DNA from: Bacillus sp. FJAT-27445
GTDB taxonomy: Bacteria; Bacillota; Bacilli; Bacillales; Cytobacillaceae
Direction of reading: 5' to 3'
Assembly: GCF_001510665.1 (NCBI RefSeq)
Contig: NZ_LMTI01000003.1
Location: forward strand, 159,766-223,765
Length of the DNA: 64,000 bases
In this document: piece by piece, positions 17,612 to 27,221 of the stretch
How positions within the stretch are numbered: the stretch's first letter is position 1
How the letters are laid out: the number at the start of each line of letters is the position of its first letter
Program-made: the position numbers and the translations under genes
Notes under the pieces: generated by a model
The model's database searches: none
Seen by the model: only the letters and a program-made list of their open reading frames with translations
Told to the model about the DNA's origin: nothing

Positions 17612-19474
17612 ATGGCAGGCAAGGAGTTTTTGAAAAGAATGGAAAAAATATCCCGATACTCCATGATAGGGATATCAGTTGTGGGCGGTTTAATCCTTAT
17701 TAACGCCCTTTTGGGAATGAGGGAACCAAATGAGCCGCTAATCCTCGGACTTTTAGTTGTATTCCTGGTAATCGTTGAGCTTTACCCAATGCCAGTTTGG
17801 CGTGGTTTTACAACGATTGCCTTTCCACTCGTGTATGCGATATTTGTCATGCAGGGTATCGAGTATGCGATTTGGGCCTATGCTCTTGCTGTTTTCGGGA
17901 CAAATCTTTGGAAAAGAAGACCGATTAGAATTGTCTGCTTCAATCCTGCCCAGCTGGTCATAAGCCTGTATGGCGCATACTTGCTGTCTGAATGGGCGGG
18001 AACGGCCGCAGGGCTGGATTCGAAACCGGCTGTCCTTTCCGGGCTTCTCTATATTACCTTTTTCATAGGCCCATTCTATATTATCAATAACCTGCTAGTT
18101 GATTTTATTCTCGTCGTGCGGCCACAGCCATACACGCTGAAGATGTGGAAGCAAAAATCACTCCAGGAGCTAAATAGTCTGGCAATCTCCTATATTTACC
18201 TTGTCCTATTTGTTGTATTGGGCAACCAAAATAGGGGAGAAGTCGATGCAATCACCTTTTTCTTCTTTTTTGCCCCGCTGGTAGGGCTTGCGCTGCTCAG
18301 TTCAATCATCGTCAGGCTAAGAAAGGAAAAGTCGAAGCTGAAAGCCCTTTTCAGCATATCCTCGGAATTGAATAAAAAAATTGCGTCGAACGACTGGCTG
18401 GGGTTCCTCGGCGAAAATCTTCCGGCGTTCATTGATGTGGACGCTTGCATCCTTTGGACGAAAGAGGATGGGAGATGGGTCGGAAAATTTCAATCTGGCC
18501 TCATAAATGAAGACACCGATTCCGATGAAGACCAATTTGCAGCATTTGACACGGTTAGGCATCTAGTTATTTATCATAATTCTAGACGGGAATCCGGTCC
18601 TGCTGCTCCTTTTTTCCATAAAGAAATCCGGACGAAAATGTATGCGCCGCTGATGCTCGATGAAGAGCTTGTCGGCTTGTTCGTTTTTGGGAGGAGCAGG
18701 ACAAAAAGCTTTACCGAGGATGACATTCAGTCGGCTGTTACACTGGCTAACCAACTGGCTGTCCTGATAAAAACGAAATGGCTTTTTACGGAGGAAGAAA
18801 AGCGGTTGATATTGGAGGAACGAAACCGGATTGCCCGCGATATTCACGATGGTGTCGCGCAGACGCTTGCCGGAGCAGTCTTGAATTTGGAAACCGCCGA
18901 GCGGAAATTCACAAAAGCTCCGGAAGACTCGCTAAAACTCGTTCAGGAAAGCACGGACAAATTGCGAAAGAGCCTGCGGGAGGTCAGGGAGTCGATTTAC
19001 GCGCTCCGTCCCTATCCAACTGAACGGGTTGGCCTTATGACTGCCATCCAAGCCAAGATAAAGGCGATTGGGAAGGAACATCCTGTGGAGGTTATCCTTG
19101 AAAAGAGGGGAACCGAATTTGACCTGAGTTCCATGACGGAAAAAGTGATCTTCGATATTTTCCAGGAAAGCGTCCAAAATGCGCTGAAACACGCACGGGC
19201 AACCAAAATCGAAATCATGCTGAGCTATCAGCGTGAGAATGTCTTTTTAAAAGTAAAAGATGACGGAGTTGGATTTTCGTTGTTCCAGGCGATGATCAAA
19301 GCCAGGAACGAACCCCATTTCGGCATTTTGCACATGAATGAAACGGCTGAAAAAATCCAGGCATCCCTCCAGGTGGACAGCAAGGAAGGAGCCGGAACAG
19401 AAATCACGCTGACAGTGCCGAGGATGGGAATAGAAGGGGGAGTAATCAATGATCAAGCTTATGCTGGTCGATGA
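17612..19474 (+). CDS. Sensor histidine kinase, NarL/DegS family (HisKA_3)
   Basis: Membrane sensor kinase of 620 residues from the ATG at 17612 (an in-frame ATG at 17579 lacks a ribosome binding site and sits close to a TATAAT). Six or so hydrophobic segments (about residues 15-235) are followed by a GAF-like region (residues 255-390), then the HisKA_3 dimerisation/phosphoacceptor motif [18 protein letters not shown] (His about 412) and a HATPase domain with N-box QNALKHA and G-box DDGVGF. It overlaps the response regulator gene by 26 bases. Promoter A suggests autoregulation together with the two downstream subtilase genes. The signal sensed is unknown. Confidence 0.9.
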   Translation: MAGKEFLKRMEKISRYSMIGISVVGGLILINALLGMREPNEPLILGLLVVFLVIVELYPMPVWRGFTTIAFPLVYAIFVMQGIEYAIWAYALAVFGTNLWKRRPIRIVCFNPAQLVISLYGAYLLSEWAGTAAGLDSKPAVLSGLLYITFFIGPFYIINNLLVDFILVVRPQPYTLKMWKQKSLQELNSLAISYIYLVLFVVLGNQNRGEVDAITFFFFFAPLVGLALLSSIIVRLRKEKSKLKALFSISSELNKKIASNDWLGFLGENLPAFIDVDACILWTKEDGRWVGKFQSGLINEDTDSDEDQFAAFDTVRHLVIYHNSRRESGPAAPFFHKEIRTKMYAPLMLDEELVGLFVFGRSRTKSFTEDDIQSAVTLANQLAVLIKTKWLFTEEEKRLILEERNRIARDIHDGVAQTLAGAVLNLETAERKFTKAPEDSLKLVQESTDKLRKSLREVRESIYALRPYPTERVGLMTAIQAKIKAIGKEHPVEVILEKRGTEFDLSSMTEKVIFDIFQESVQNALKHARATKIEIMLSYQRENVFLKVKDDGVGFSLFQAMIKARNEPHFGILHMNETAEKIQASLQVDSKEGAGTEITLTVPRMGIEGGVINDQAYAGR

Positions 19475-20096
19475 TCATGCGGTGCTTCGCGACGGCCTGA
19501 AAAATATCCTTGACCTTGAACAGGATATTAAGGTTGTCGGCGAGGCAGTATCGGGGGAGGATGCACTTCGGAAGGTGCCGGAGATCATGCCCGATGTCAT
19601 TTTGATGGATATTAATATTCCGGATAAAAACGGAATTGAGGTTACTGGTTTGATTAAGAAGGACCATCCCTCGATTAAAATTCTTATCTTAACAATGTTT
19701 GACCATGATGAATATTTCATGTCCGCTATACGTGAAGGGGCTGATGGCTATCTGTTGAAAGACGCGCCTTCCCAGCATGTGATTGAAGCAATTAGATCTG
19801 TTGCCCGCGGCCAGTCTGTTATCGCACCGTCGATGACAAAGAAATTCCTGAGTTTCAACCAGCAGCCGCCGGAACAGTCGAAGGAAAAGAAGGATGATTT
19901 GCTGACAGAGAGGGAAAAGGAAGTGCTCCTATGCCTTGTCCAGGGCATGAACAATAAGGAAATTGCCCAGGCGCTTTTCATCAGCGATAAAACGGTAAAA
20001 ATCCATGTTTCGAAAATTTTTAAAAAGCTTGATGTAAAAAGCCGTTCGCAGGTCGTCATCTATGCCGTACAGAACCAGCTTATCCCACTGCCATAA
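19449..20096 (+). CDS. LuxR/NarL-family response regulator
   Basis: A 215-residue transcription factor: receiver domain with acidic pocket DD (residues 8-9), phospho-acceptor Asp54 in [10 protein letters not shown], the switch Thr in LTMFDHDE and Lys in LLKDAP, then a LuxR-type helix-turn-helix ([39 protein letters not shown]). Cotranscribed and translationally coupled with the kinase. By position it is the likely activator of the TAGTAC-box promoters in front of its own operon and the two subtilase genes. That link is inferred from shared sequence, not proven. Confidence 0.93.
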   Translation: MIKLMLVDDHAVLRDGLKNILDLEQDIKVVGEAVSGEDALRKVPEIMPDVILMDINIPDKNGIEVTGLIKKDHPSIKILILTMFDHDEYFMSAIREGADGYLLKDAPSQHVIEAIRSVARGQSVIAPSMTKKFLSFNQQPPEQSKEKKDDLLTEREKEVLLCLVQGMNNKEIAQALFISDKTVKIHVSKIFKKLDVKSRSQVVIYAVQNQLIPLP

Positions 20097-20103
20097 AACC
20101 ACC

Positions 20104-20139
20104 AGCCGGGCTTCGATTAGAAGCACCGGCTTATTTTTT
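20104..20139 (+). terminator. Terminator after the response regulator
   Basis: Stem AGCCGG/CCGGCT enclosing a second GCTTC/GAAGC stem, followed by a T run. Confidence 0.85.
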
Positions 20140-20189
20140 GAAAAAAAGGGTGTTGTTTGCCTTGGTACTACTTTTGGCTTATGAAAAAT

Positions 20190-20256
20190 TAGTACCTTTG
20201 TGTCCGCTAAATACAGCCTGTGGAGAATAGGACTCCAACTTAAATAATGTAATAAT
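20190..20256 (+). promoter_or_regulatory. Promoter B: shared regulon promoter upstream of the first subtilase
   Basis: TAGTAC (20190-20195), 29 bases, GAATAG (20225-20230), 20 bases, -10 AATAAT (20251-20256). A left half-site GGTACTAC (from 20164) forms an inverted repeat with TTAGTACC. The architecture is the same as promoter C. Confidence 0.65.
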
Positions 20257-20295
20257 AGGGTAAAGTTGCAATATTGAGAACAAGGAGGGTTTTAA

Positions 20296-22779
20296 ATGAA
20301 AAAAGTTTCTTTATTCCTGTCCATTTTCATGATTCTTGGACTATTTTTAAATTCAATTCATTTCGGAGGTTCCGAAAGGGCGAGCGCGGCCGGTACGGCT
20401 GTCATCGAGCCGGGCTTGCTAAAGAAGCTCGCATCCGTGATTGAACCGCAACATGTTATTGTTACATTCAAGGATGGAGCCGGCGGGCAAAACGGCATCC
20501 TGTCCATTTTGAAGAACCTTGGGCTGTCAAAGGGAGTCGTCCTTAACGAGCTTCCAATTGCGGGCGTCCTCGTTACAAAGGAACAGGTTGACAGGCTTGC
20601 GCAGAACGATAACGTGCTTTCGATTTATCCAAATAAGAAGCTCAAATATGAAAACAAGGAAGCGACTGAACTGACGGGAGTCGATCGGTTGCGGACCGAG
20701 GCGGCTTTTACAAAAGCGAATGGCGGCCTGCCTGTAAACGGGAACGGGATCGGCGTTGTCATCAATGACAGTGGGGTTGATGGCACGCACAAAGACATTG
20801 AATTTGGCGGCCATCTTGTCCAGAACGTACTTGGGGCAACGAACCTGAATGCCTTGAGCGAATTGCTTCCGGTTTCCTGGGTGGAAAATGTACCGAATAC
20901 GGATACAAGCTCCGGCCACGGCACGCATGTTGCCGGGATTGTTGGCGGTACTGGAGCGATGTCAAAGGGTGAGTATGAAGGGGTAGCGCCAGGTGCAAAG
21001 CTGATCGGATACGGTTCCGGTGCAGCTGTTGCCATGCTTGATACACTCGGAGGCTTTGATTATGCACTAACGCATCAGGCTGAATACAATATCCGCGTCA
21101 TCACCAATTCTTGGGGGGACACGGGCGATTCGGGAACGGACTTTGACCCGTTCAACCCAATCAACGTAGCAACAAAGGCGCTTTACGACCGCGGCATTGT
21201 CACGGTATTTTCAGCAGGGAACTCGGGACCTGGGGACTCGACCATTTCCGGAAATTATAAAAAAGCGCCATGGGTAATTACGGTTGCTGCAGGAACAAAA
21301 CAAGGCCAGCTTGCTGAATTCTCATCCCGAGGCGTGAAGGGGAAAGGCGGTACGGTCGCTGTAGGGTCTGAAACGTGGACGTGGGAGGACCGCCCGACAG
21401 TGACATCACCGGGGGAATCCATCATTTCAACGCGTGTCATTGCACCAGTGGCCGCTCTTGGGGCAACCGATGATGTCAACCTGATTCCGCCGGCCTACTT
21501 GCCATACTATACAACGATGAGCGGAACCTCGATGGCTGCACCGCATGTCGCGGGAATCGTCGCTTTAATTCTTGACGCGAACCCTGCGCTCTCGCCACTC
21601 GAGGTAAAGAAAATCATTGAACAAACGGCAACGAACATGCCTGGCTATGAATCGTGGGAAGTCGGTTCCGGCTATGTCAATGCCTATGCGGCAGTGGATG
21701 CTGCGCTTAATCAGCGTGCTTATGGCTCAATCCTGAACGCGAACAACAACTTTAATTCCAATGCGCAAATGACCACGTCATCGCAAAATATAACGATTGA
21801 TTACAGCCCGCTGAACCTGAAAAATGAATCTTCATTTACCGTATCACAGGGCCAGACGGAATTAGTTGCCCGCTTGAACGCCTATGGCCTGCTCGGGCAG
21901 ACAGGGAATACAATCAACCTTGTCCTGACCGCACCGGATGGAACGAGGTATACTTCAGGAATTTCCGTTCTTTTCGCACTATATGTTGACCGTACGGTCC
22001 AGGTAGTCAACCCACAGCCTGGCACCTGGAAGGTAAGTACGGAAGGGCTCCAGGGTTCACTTGCCCTTCCGGAAAAATTGAATGTTGAACTTGTTACTAA
22101 GACGGCCGGCGGCTTTAGCGGTTTGGATGACATTGGCGGGCACGCGGCAGAGTCGGCAATCAAGCTGGCTGTAAGCAAACGGCTTGTTGACGGGAAAAGC
22201 ACGAAAAAGTTCGAGCCAGATGCCGCATTAAAGCGATCCGAACTAGCGAAATACCTTGTAATGGGTGCGGGGGTCAGGCAGTTTCTTCCTCTCACAGGAA
22301 CTCCAAGCGTTTCCGATGTTAAAGTCCCTGACCTTCCGTACGTTGAAGCGGTAATTGCCAAAGGCGCAGCACTTAAGGACGGAAACCAGAACAACGGCGG
22401 AGTTATGCTGCCAGTTGGATCAGGGAAATTCTCGCCGGATGAAAAAGTAAACCGCGCGCAGCTCGCCTACTCGCTTGTCCAGGCACTTGGTCTTGAGGAG
22501 CAGGCAAATGAGCTGAAAGGGCAAGAACTTACCGTACAATACAATGGAACGAGGGTGGCAATCCAGGATGCGGCGAACGTTCCCGCAAATCTTCGCGGCC
22601 ATGTCCAGCTCGCCCTTGACTTGAATATCTTGAATGCGTACTTCTCAGTCACGCAGGGTCCATTCGACCTGAAGCCGACAATTACAGCAAAATTTGATCC
22701 AGGCAAAACAGTAACGCGCGCCGACTACGCGGTAGCCATCACCCGCTACTTCGCGAGCTACCACCCGGCTGCGCTTTAA
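20296..22779 (+). CDS. Secreted S8 subtilisin-like serine protease with C-terminal SLH-like region
   Basis: An 827-residue extracellular protease: signal peptide (residues 1-31, ending near ASA), inhibitor_I9-like propeptide (to about 120), catalytic domain with Asp158 (INDSGVDGTH), His208 (SSGHGTHVAG), oxyanion-side Asn (NSWG; SAGNSGPG) and Ser412 (GTSMAAPHVAG). A beta-sandwich-like region follows, then about 200 residues resembling divergent S-layer homology modules (GGHAAESAIKLAVSKRLVDG, KRSELAKYLV, NRAQLAYSLV, TRADYAVAITRYF), suggesting cell-wall retention. GGAGGG ribosome binding site. Paralogue of the protease starting at 23194. Transcribed from promoter B, probably under the adjacent two-component system. 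Confidence 0.9.
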   Translation: MKKVSLFLSIFMILGLFLNSIHFGGSERASAAGTAVIEPGLLKKLASVIEPQHVIVTFKDGAGGQNGILSILKNLGLSKGVVLNELPIAGVLVTKEQVDRLAQNDNVLSIYPNKKLKYENKEATELTGVDRLRTEAAFTKANGGLPVNGNGIGVVINDSGVDGTHKDIEFGGHLVQNVLGATNLNALSELLPVSWVENVPNTDTSSGHGTHVAGIVGGTGAMSKGEYEGVAPGAKLIGYGSGAAVAMLDTLGGFDYALTHQAEYNIRVITNSWGDTGDSGTDFDPFNPINVATKALYDRGIVTVFSAGNSGPGDSTISGNYKKAPWVITVAAGTKQGQLAEFSSRGVKGKGGTVAVGSETWTWEDRPTVTSPGESIISTRVIAPVAALGATDDVNLIPPAYLPYYTTMSGTSMAAPHVAGIVALILDANPALSPLEVKKIIEQTATNMPGYESWEVGSGYVNAYAAVDAALNQRAYGSILNANNNFNSNAQMTTSSQNITIDYSPLNLKNESSFTVSQGQTELVARLNAYGLLGQTGNTINLVLTAPDGTRYTSGISVLFALYVDRTVQVVNPQPGTWKVSTEGLQGSLALPEKLNVELVTKTAGGFSGLDDIGGHAAESAIKLAVSKRLVDGKSTKKFEPDAALKRSELAKYLVMGAGVRQFLPLTGTPSVSDVKVPDLPYVEAVIAKGAALKDGNQNNGGVMLPVGSGKFSPDEKVNRAQLAYSLVQALGLEEQANELKGQELTVQYNGTRVAIQDAANVPANLRGHVQLALDLNILNAYFSVTQGPFDLKPTITAKFDPGKTVTRADYAVAITRYFASYHPAAL

Positions 22780-22787
22780 TGAAACAA

Positions 22788-22815
22788 CCTCCGCTCTTAT
22801 TGGGCGGAGGCTTTT
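22788..22815 (+). terminator. Terminator after the first subtilase
   Basis: Stem CCTCCGC/GCGGAGG followed by CTTTTC, 8 bases after the stop. Confidence 0.8.
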
Positions 22816-22844
22816 CAATTTGGATATTAATCAGGTATTGAAAA

Positions 22845-22997
22845 ACATCTCAGGACGGTTTGGGTAAAAATATTTAGGTGAAACGGTCTTGAAGACGTTT
22901 CTCAAGACCATTTGGATGAGCTTTTTAAGTTGAAACGGTCTTGACGGTATTTCTCAAGACCATTTGGATGAGCTTTTTAATATGAAAACGGTCTGAT
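22845..22997. repeat. Short array of the 52-bp hairpin repeat (degenerate copies)
   Basis: Two full units beginning with AAACGGTCTTGA at 22881 and 22933, plus partial copies at 22845 and 22985, at an exact 52-base period. Each has AACGGTCTTGA followed by TCTCAAGACC, a hairpin of about 10 bp. The same unit is found in the larger array at 39513-39940. Confidence 0.8.
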
Positions 22998-23085
22998 CGC
23001 CTCTCTTAAATTCCCTACCTCTGCACAGCCTACTACCCTGGCATACACAACACTCCTTTTCTATAACTTTCGTACGATTGTAAAA

Positions 23086-23152
23086 TAGTACCTTTACCAA
23101 ACGCAATTACTCCATTTGCTGAATAGTAGAAACCTCTAGATTTTACGATAAT
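23086..23152 (+). promoter_or_regulatory. Promoter C: shared regulon promoter upstream of the second subtilase
   Basis: TAGTAC (23086-23091), 29 bases, GAATAG (23121-23126), 20 bases, -10 GATAAT (23147-23152). The segment TTGCTGAATAG and the CGATAATG core are nearly identical to promoter A. A left half-site GTAC (23072-23075) lies upstream. Confidence 0.65.
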
Positions 23153-23193
23153 GATAGTAGCAAGAGAATTAACGATTGGAAGGGGATTACGAA

Positions 23194-25647
23194 ATGAAAA
23201 AGTGGTTATCGGTTTTGGCAAGTCTGCTCTTATTTCTTTCATTGCTGGCACCAGGTATGGCCAATACACAAGCGGCCGGGCTTCCGGCGGTAATGGACGG
23301 CCATCTTGCCAAAGCGCTAGATACGGCAACGGGAAGCCTCCAGGTAATAGTTACATTCGACGGGAAAGGGGCGCCTTCCGACTCGCAGCTTAACCTTTTA
23401 AAACAGCTCGGCATTACGACTGGCGTGACGATGAAGTCGCTGCCAATCGCCGGGGTCGTGGCGACTAAGGACCAGATTAAGCAGCTTGCGGCAAAAGAAG
23501 GAGTAAAGTCGCTTTACCTGAACCGTAAGCTCACATACTATAACTTTGACGCAACAGCGCTGACAGGCGTCGATAAAGCACGTACGGATTCCGCAATGCA
23601 AAAGGCAAATGGCGGACTGCCTGTGACAGGCAAGGGAGTCGGGGTTGTCGTTAATGACAGCGGCGTCGACGGTACACACCGTGACCATGAACTTGGAAAA
23701 AACCTTGTCCAGAACGTTCTTGGCAGCAGTAACCTGGCATCCCTGGCACCGGGAGTACTTCCGGTTACTTACCTGGAAAATGTCCTGAATACTGACACTA
23801 ACTCCGGGCACGGCACCCATGTAGCCGGCACGGTTGGCGGTACGGGAGCAAGTTCAAGCGGAAAATATGAAGGAGTGGCGCCGGGAGCGAATTTGATTGG
23901 TTACGGCTCAGGTGCGGCATTATTAATTCTTGATGGAATTGGCGGTTTTGACTATGCCATCACAAATCAAACGAAATATAATATTCGAGTCATAACAAAT
24001 TCATGGGGAGGATCGGGTGATTTCGATCCAAATAACCCAATCAACATCGCAAGCAAGGCTGCGCATGACCGCGGCATCACCGTTCTTTTTGCGGCTGGAA
24101 ATGAAGGTCCTGGTGAAAATACGCATAATCCTTATGCAAAAGCGCCTTGGGTCATTTCCGTAGCGGCTGGAGAGAAGGATGGCTCCCTGGCTGACTTCTC
24201 TTCCAGAGGAACAAAAGGGGTTGGCGGAACATTTGAAATGGACGGGGAAACTTACACGTGGGAAGACAGGCCAACACTGACAGCTCCAGGAGTGGACATC
24301 ATTTCGACCCGGGTAATCGCTCCGGTTTCATCGCTTGCGGCTGATGCAGATGCGACCACGATTGAGCCTGCCTATCTTCCATTCTATACAACGATGAGCG
24401 GTACCTCGATGGCAACGCCACATGTGGCTGGAATTGTAGCGCTTCTCCTTGAAGCGAATCCATCCTTGTCACCGGATGAAATCAAAAAGGCGCTTCAGGA
24501 TACAGCGACAAATATGCCTGGTTATGAAACTTGGGAAGCAGGTTCAGGCTATGTCAATGCCCATGCGGCCCTTGAAGCGGTTATGTTCGGAAAGCAGTAT
24601 GGAAAGACCGTCAATGAATACCAGAAGTTTAACGCCAATGTACAAGCGGAAACAGAGCGAGTTCCGTTTGAGGTATCCTATAACCCGCTGCTTCCAAGCC
24701 AATACGCATTCACCGTGCCGGAGGGGATTTCCCAGCTTACAGCCCGGATTGATGCATACGGCCTATTGGGCCAGACCGGGAACCCGGTTAACCTGGTGCT
24801 GATTGCACCGGATGGAACGGAATACAGCTCCGGAGTCAATCTGCTTTTCGCCCTTTACCCGGACCGGACGGCTTCAGTCACATCGCCAAAGGCGGGACAA
24901 TGGAAGGCAGAGGTACGGGGCTTGCGCGGAAATGAGCTTAATCCAATTGGCATCGCCCTTCCGGAAACAATCACAGGCAGCCTCGCTTTTACAAAAGTAA
25001 GCGGCTTTACAGGGCTCAACGATATTACAGGCCATGCTGCATCTTCGGCAATCCAGATGGCAGTCAATGAAAGGCTGATGGATGGCTATGCGGATGGTAA
25101 CTTCAAGCCTGACCAATATTTGCTGAGAAAAGAATTGGCACGTTATCTAGTTGCCGGTGCAGGTATTCGCCAAAATCTATCTGGTTCAGTTAAGGATACA
25201 GCAGCCGCGGATCTTCCATTCGCGCTAGCCGTACTTGCAAAAGGGGCGGCAATCAAGGATGGAAAAGTTATGCAAAAGGGCGTCATGCGCCTCGATGCAG
25301 TGGGGAACTTCAATCCTAATGGCACCCTGACAAAAGCTGAACTCGCTTACACGCTAGTCCAGGCGCTAGGACTGCAGCAAATGGCGCTTGACCATACCGG
25401 CGATGTTACCGTCTCATACAATAGCAACCGGATCAAGCTTAAAGACAATGCTTCAATTCCGGCAGATCTAAAGGGATATGTACAGGTGGCGCTTGACCTG
25501 AATATCCTCAATGCGGCGTTCAGTGTAAAACAGGGGCAGTATGACCTGTTCCCGACTGTCGAGGCCGTCTTCGAACCAGGAAAAAAAGTGACCCGCGCCG
25601 ACTACGCAGTTGCCTCGTCCCGCTGGTTCCAGGCATGGTTTCAATAA
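23194..25647 (+). CDS. Secreted S8 subtilisin-like serine protease, paralogue of the preceding one
   Basis: An 817-residue exported protease starting at ATG 23194 (GGAAGGGG upstream). Signal peptide to about residue 27 (ANTQA), propeptide to about 115, catalytic Asp155 (VNDSGVDGTH), His206 (NSGHGTHVAG), Ser404 (GTSMATPHVAG), and NSWGG/AAGNEGPG for the oxyanion region. The C-terminal third again shows divergent SLH-like modules (GHAASSAIQMAVNERLMDGY, RKELARYLV, TKAELAYTLV, TRADYAVASSRWF). It aligns with the upstream protease over its whole length, so the pair arose by tandem duplication, while keeping a separate promoter and terminator. Confidence 0.9.
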   Translation: MKKWLSVLASLLLFLSLLAPGMANTQAAGLPAVMDGHLAKALDTATGSLQVIVTFDGKGAPSDSQLNLLKQLGITTGVTMKSLPIAGVVATKDQIKQLAAKEGVKSLYLNRKLTYYNFDATALTGVDKARTDSAMQKANGGLPVTGKGVGVVVNDSGVDGTHRDHELGKNLVQNVLGSSNLASLAPGVLPVTYLENVLNTDTNSGHGTHVAGTVGGTGASSSGKYEGVAPGANLIGYGSGAALLILDGIGGFDYAITNQTKYNIRVITNSWGGSGDFDPNNPINIASKAAHDRGITVLFAAGNEGPGENTHNPYAKAPWVISVAAGEKDGSLADFSSRGTKGVGGTFEMDGETYTWEDRPTLTAPGVDIISTRVIAPVSSLAADADATTIEPAYLPFYTTMSGTSMATPHVAGIVALLLEANPSLSPDEIKKALQDTATNMPGYETWEAGSGYVNAHAALEAVMFGKQYGKTVNEYQKFNANVQAETERVPFEVSYNPLLPSQYAFTVPEGISQLTARIDAYGLLGQTGNPVNLVLIAPDGTEYSSGVNLLFALYPDRTASVTSPKAGQWKAEVRGLRGNELNPIGIALPETITGSLAFTKVSGFTGLNDITGHAASSAIQMAVNERLMDGYADGNFKPDQYLLRKELARYLVAGAGIRQNLSGSVKDTAAADLPFALAVLAKGAAIKDGKVMQKGVMRLDAVGNFNPNGTLTKAELAYTLVQALGLQQMALDHTGDVTVSYNSNRIKLKDNASIPADLKGYVQVALDLNILNAAFSVKQGQYDLFPTVEAVFEPGKKVTRADYAVASSRWFQAWFQ

Positions 25648-25669
25648 TAAGTAAATAGATTGAAAGAAG

Positions 25670-25695
25670 AAGAGGGGCATCTGCTCCTCTTTTTT
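25670..25695 (+). terminator. Terminator after the second subtilase
   Basis: Stem AAGAGG-GC/GC-CCTCTT followed by T6. Confidence 0.85.
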
Positions 25696-25853
25696 GAGTG
25701 AAGCAGTGAAGCGGGGACGTATCCATTGCCTCACTAGAGGAAGTGAGACAGCAGGCACTGAATAGCTATTTTAGAAAAATAGGCAAAAAGGAGGATTTCC
25801 TTCTCCAAGTCTAAAGGAGTATACTGTTCTCCATTATGTAAAAAGGGGCGGAA

Positions 25854-26309
25854 ATGTTGCTGGAAAAATATAAAGAGATACTTACCCCGCTTCTCCTCGA
25901 GTCCGGAAGCAAGGCGGCAATCAAGCTGGAAAGGCACCATCCATACTCAAGGCTAGCAGGCGGAAAATACTCAATGTCGACTCATACGATCACCCTTTAT
26001 ATAGAAGAAATTAAGGAGCAGTGCATCCAGATATTTGGATCGCTTGCTAACCTGGATATTTATATTGCAGTTGTATTCGCCCATGAACTCGGCCATGCCG
26101 AAGACAAGGCTCTCGGCATATTGGCGGAACGGCTTGATGCTGCAACTAGCGAGAATGAACGCGCAAGGCTGTCTTTTTTAATTGAAAAAAGGGCTTGGAA
26201 GTTTGCTGAGAAGCTGTTACGGGGTACCGATCGGAAGTTTACGAAAAAAATTATTTTCCAGTCGCTCCGTTATTATTATGAACAGATTGAGCTGCAGCAC
26301 GGGGCTTGA
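25854..26309 (+). CDS. Small HELGH-motif protein, putative metallopeptidase
   Basis: A 151-residue cytosolic-looking protein with FAHELGHAED at about residues 78-87, an HExxH zinc-binding signature inside a predicted helix, as in minimal zinc metallopeptidases or IrrE/ImmA-like proteins. No signal peptide or membrane segment is seen. The C-terminal half is helical and basic. AGGGGCGG ribosome binding site. It stands between the subtilase and the YbaK gene without an obvious operon partner. I do not recognise a named homologue; enzymatic activity is inferred from the motif only. Confidence 0.7.
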   Translation: MLLEKYKEILTPLLLESGSKAAIKLERHHPYSRLAGGKYSMSTHTITLYIEEIKEQCIQIFGSLANLDIYIAVVFAHELGHAEDKALGILAERLDAATSENERARLSFLIEKRAWKFAEKLLRGTDRKFTKKIIFQSLRYYYEQIELQHGA

Positions 26310-26372
26310 ATTTTTAAGGCGGAAGGCATAGGCTATTCCTATCTGGTTTTACGATAGAAAGGGCGGATGGGG

Positions 26373-26855
26373 ATGGCTGTTTCAAAAACAAATGCAATGC
26401 GGCTGCTCGATTCGAAAAAGGCTGAGTATGTAATGTTGTCCTATGAAGTAAGCGATGGCAAGGTGGACGGCGTTTCGGTTGCGGAGAAAATCGGCAAGCC
26501 GAAGGAAATGGTCTTTAAAACGCTCGTCACCCAGGGTGCATCAAAGAATATCTATGTTTTTGTTATTCCGGTTGAGGCCGAGCTGGATTTGAAAAAAGCC
26601 GCCAAAGCCGCTGAGGAAAAGAAGGTCGAAATGGTGCCTGTAAAGGATATTCAAAAACTGACCGGTTATATCCGTGGTGGCTGTTCGCCAATCGGAATGA
26701 AAAAACTTTACATTACATACTTAGACAGCAGTGCGGAACAGCTTGATCGGATGATTGTCAGCGGGGGGAAGATTGGGGTTCAAATTGAACTCTCGCCAGA
26801 AATTTTAAAAGAGATTGTACATGCCGAGATAGCGAACCTATCCGAGCAGAGGTAA
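26373..26855 (+). CDS. ybaK: YbaK/EbsC-family aminoacyl-tRNA deacylase
   Basis: A 160-residue trans-editing enzyme that hydrolyses mischarged Cys-tRNA(Pro) (YbaK type). Family marks: KTNAMRLLDSKKAEY at the N-terminus, KEMVFKTLVTQG with the conserved Lys, and YIRGGCSPIGMKK, the substrate-pocket GxxxSP motif. Two in-frame ATGs exist (26367 and 26373). I prefer the second, because AAAGGGCGG directly abuts the first. Followed by a terminator that begins at the stop codon. Confidence 0.88.
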   Translation: MAVSKTNAMRLLDSKKAEYVMLSYEVSDGKVDGVSVAEKIGKPKEMVFKTLVTQGASKNIYVFVIPVEAELDLKKAAKAAEEKKVEMVPVKDIQKLTGYIRGGCSPIGMKKLYITYLDSSAEQLDRMIVSGGKIGVQIELSPEILKEIVHAEIANLSEQR

Positions 26856-26884
26856 AAAGACGCATGACAAATTGCGTCTTTTTT
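26854..26884 (+). terminator. Terminator after the YbaK gene
   Basis: Stem AAAAAGACGC/GCGTCTTTTTT overlapping the stop codon. Confidence 0.9.
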
Positions 26885-27188
26885 CTATGGAAAGGCAAGT
26901 TTTTTATTAAAAACAAAGCATGAGTAAGCGAGGTTTGTTGTTTGTTCGCAATTTTGTGAAAATTATCTCCCCATATAGTTTCTTCTTCGACAATTTCCAT
27001 TCAATTTCCTTAAATTCTCCTTATATCCGCCCCGAGATTTGGCTAACGAAATGTGTTTAGTTTTGGTAGTTTGGCGATTTATAATCAATCTATCTTGTTG
27101 GAAAAGTCATGGAAATCGATTTAGGGAAGCGATGAAGGATGGCCTCTATTTGGACACTTGGGCGTTCCGGAGCTAGTAGTGTAACCGG
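26885..27188. other. Intergenic region upstream of the Ig-like repeat protein
   Basis: About 300 AT-rich bases with no supported gene. GGCC words at 27140 and 27186 could close a small domain just before the ribosome-binding-site hairpin. No confident promoter pair was found. Confidence 0.4.
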
Positions 27189-27215
27189 CCCTCTAAAAAA
27201 TTTATTTTTTGGGGG
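27189..27215 (+). promoter_or_regulatory. Hairpin covering the ribosome binding site of the Ig-like protein gene
   Basis: CCC (27189-27191) and AAAAAA (27195-27200) pair with TTTTTT (27205-27210) and GGG (27211-27213). The GGGGG is the Shine-Dalgarno sequence for the ATG at 27222, so translation could be limited by this fold. Confidence 0.4.
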
Positions 27216-27221
27216 AAAAGT

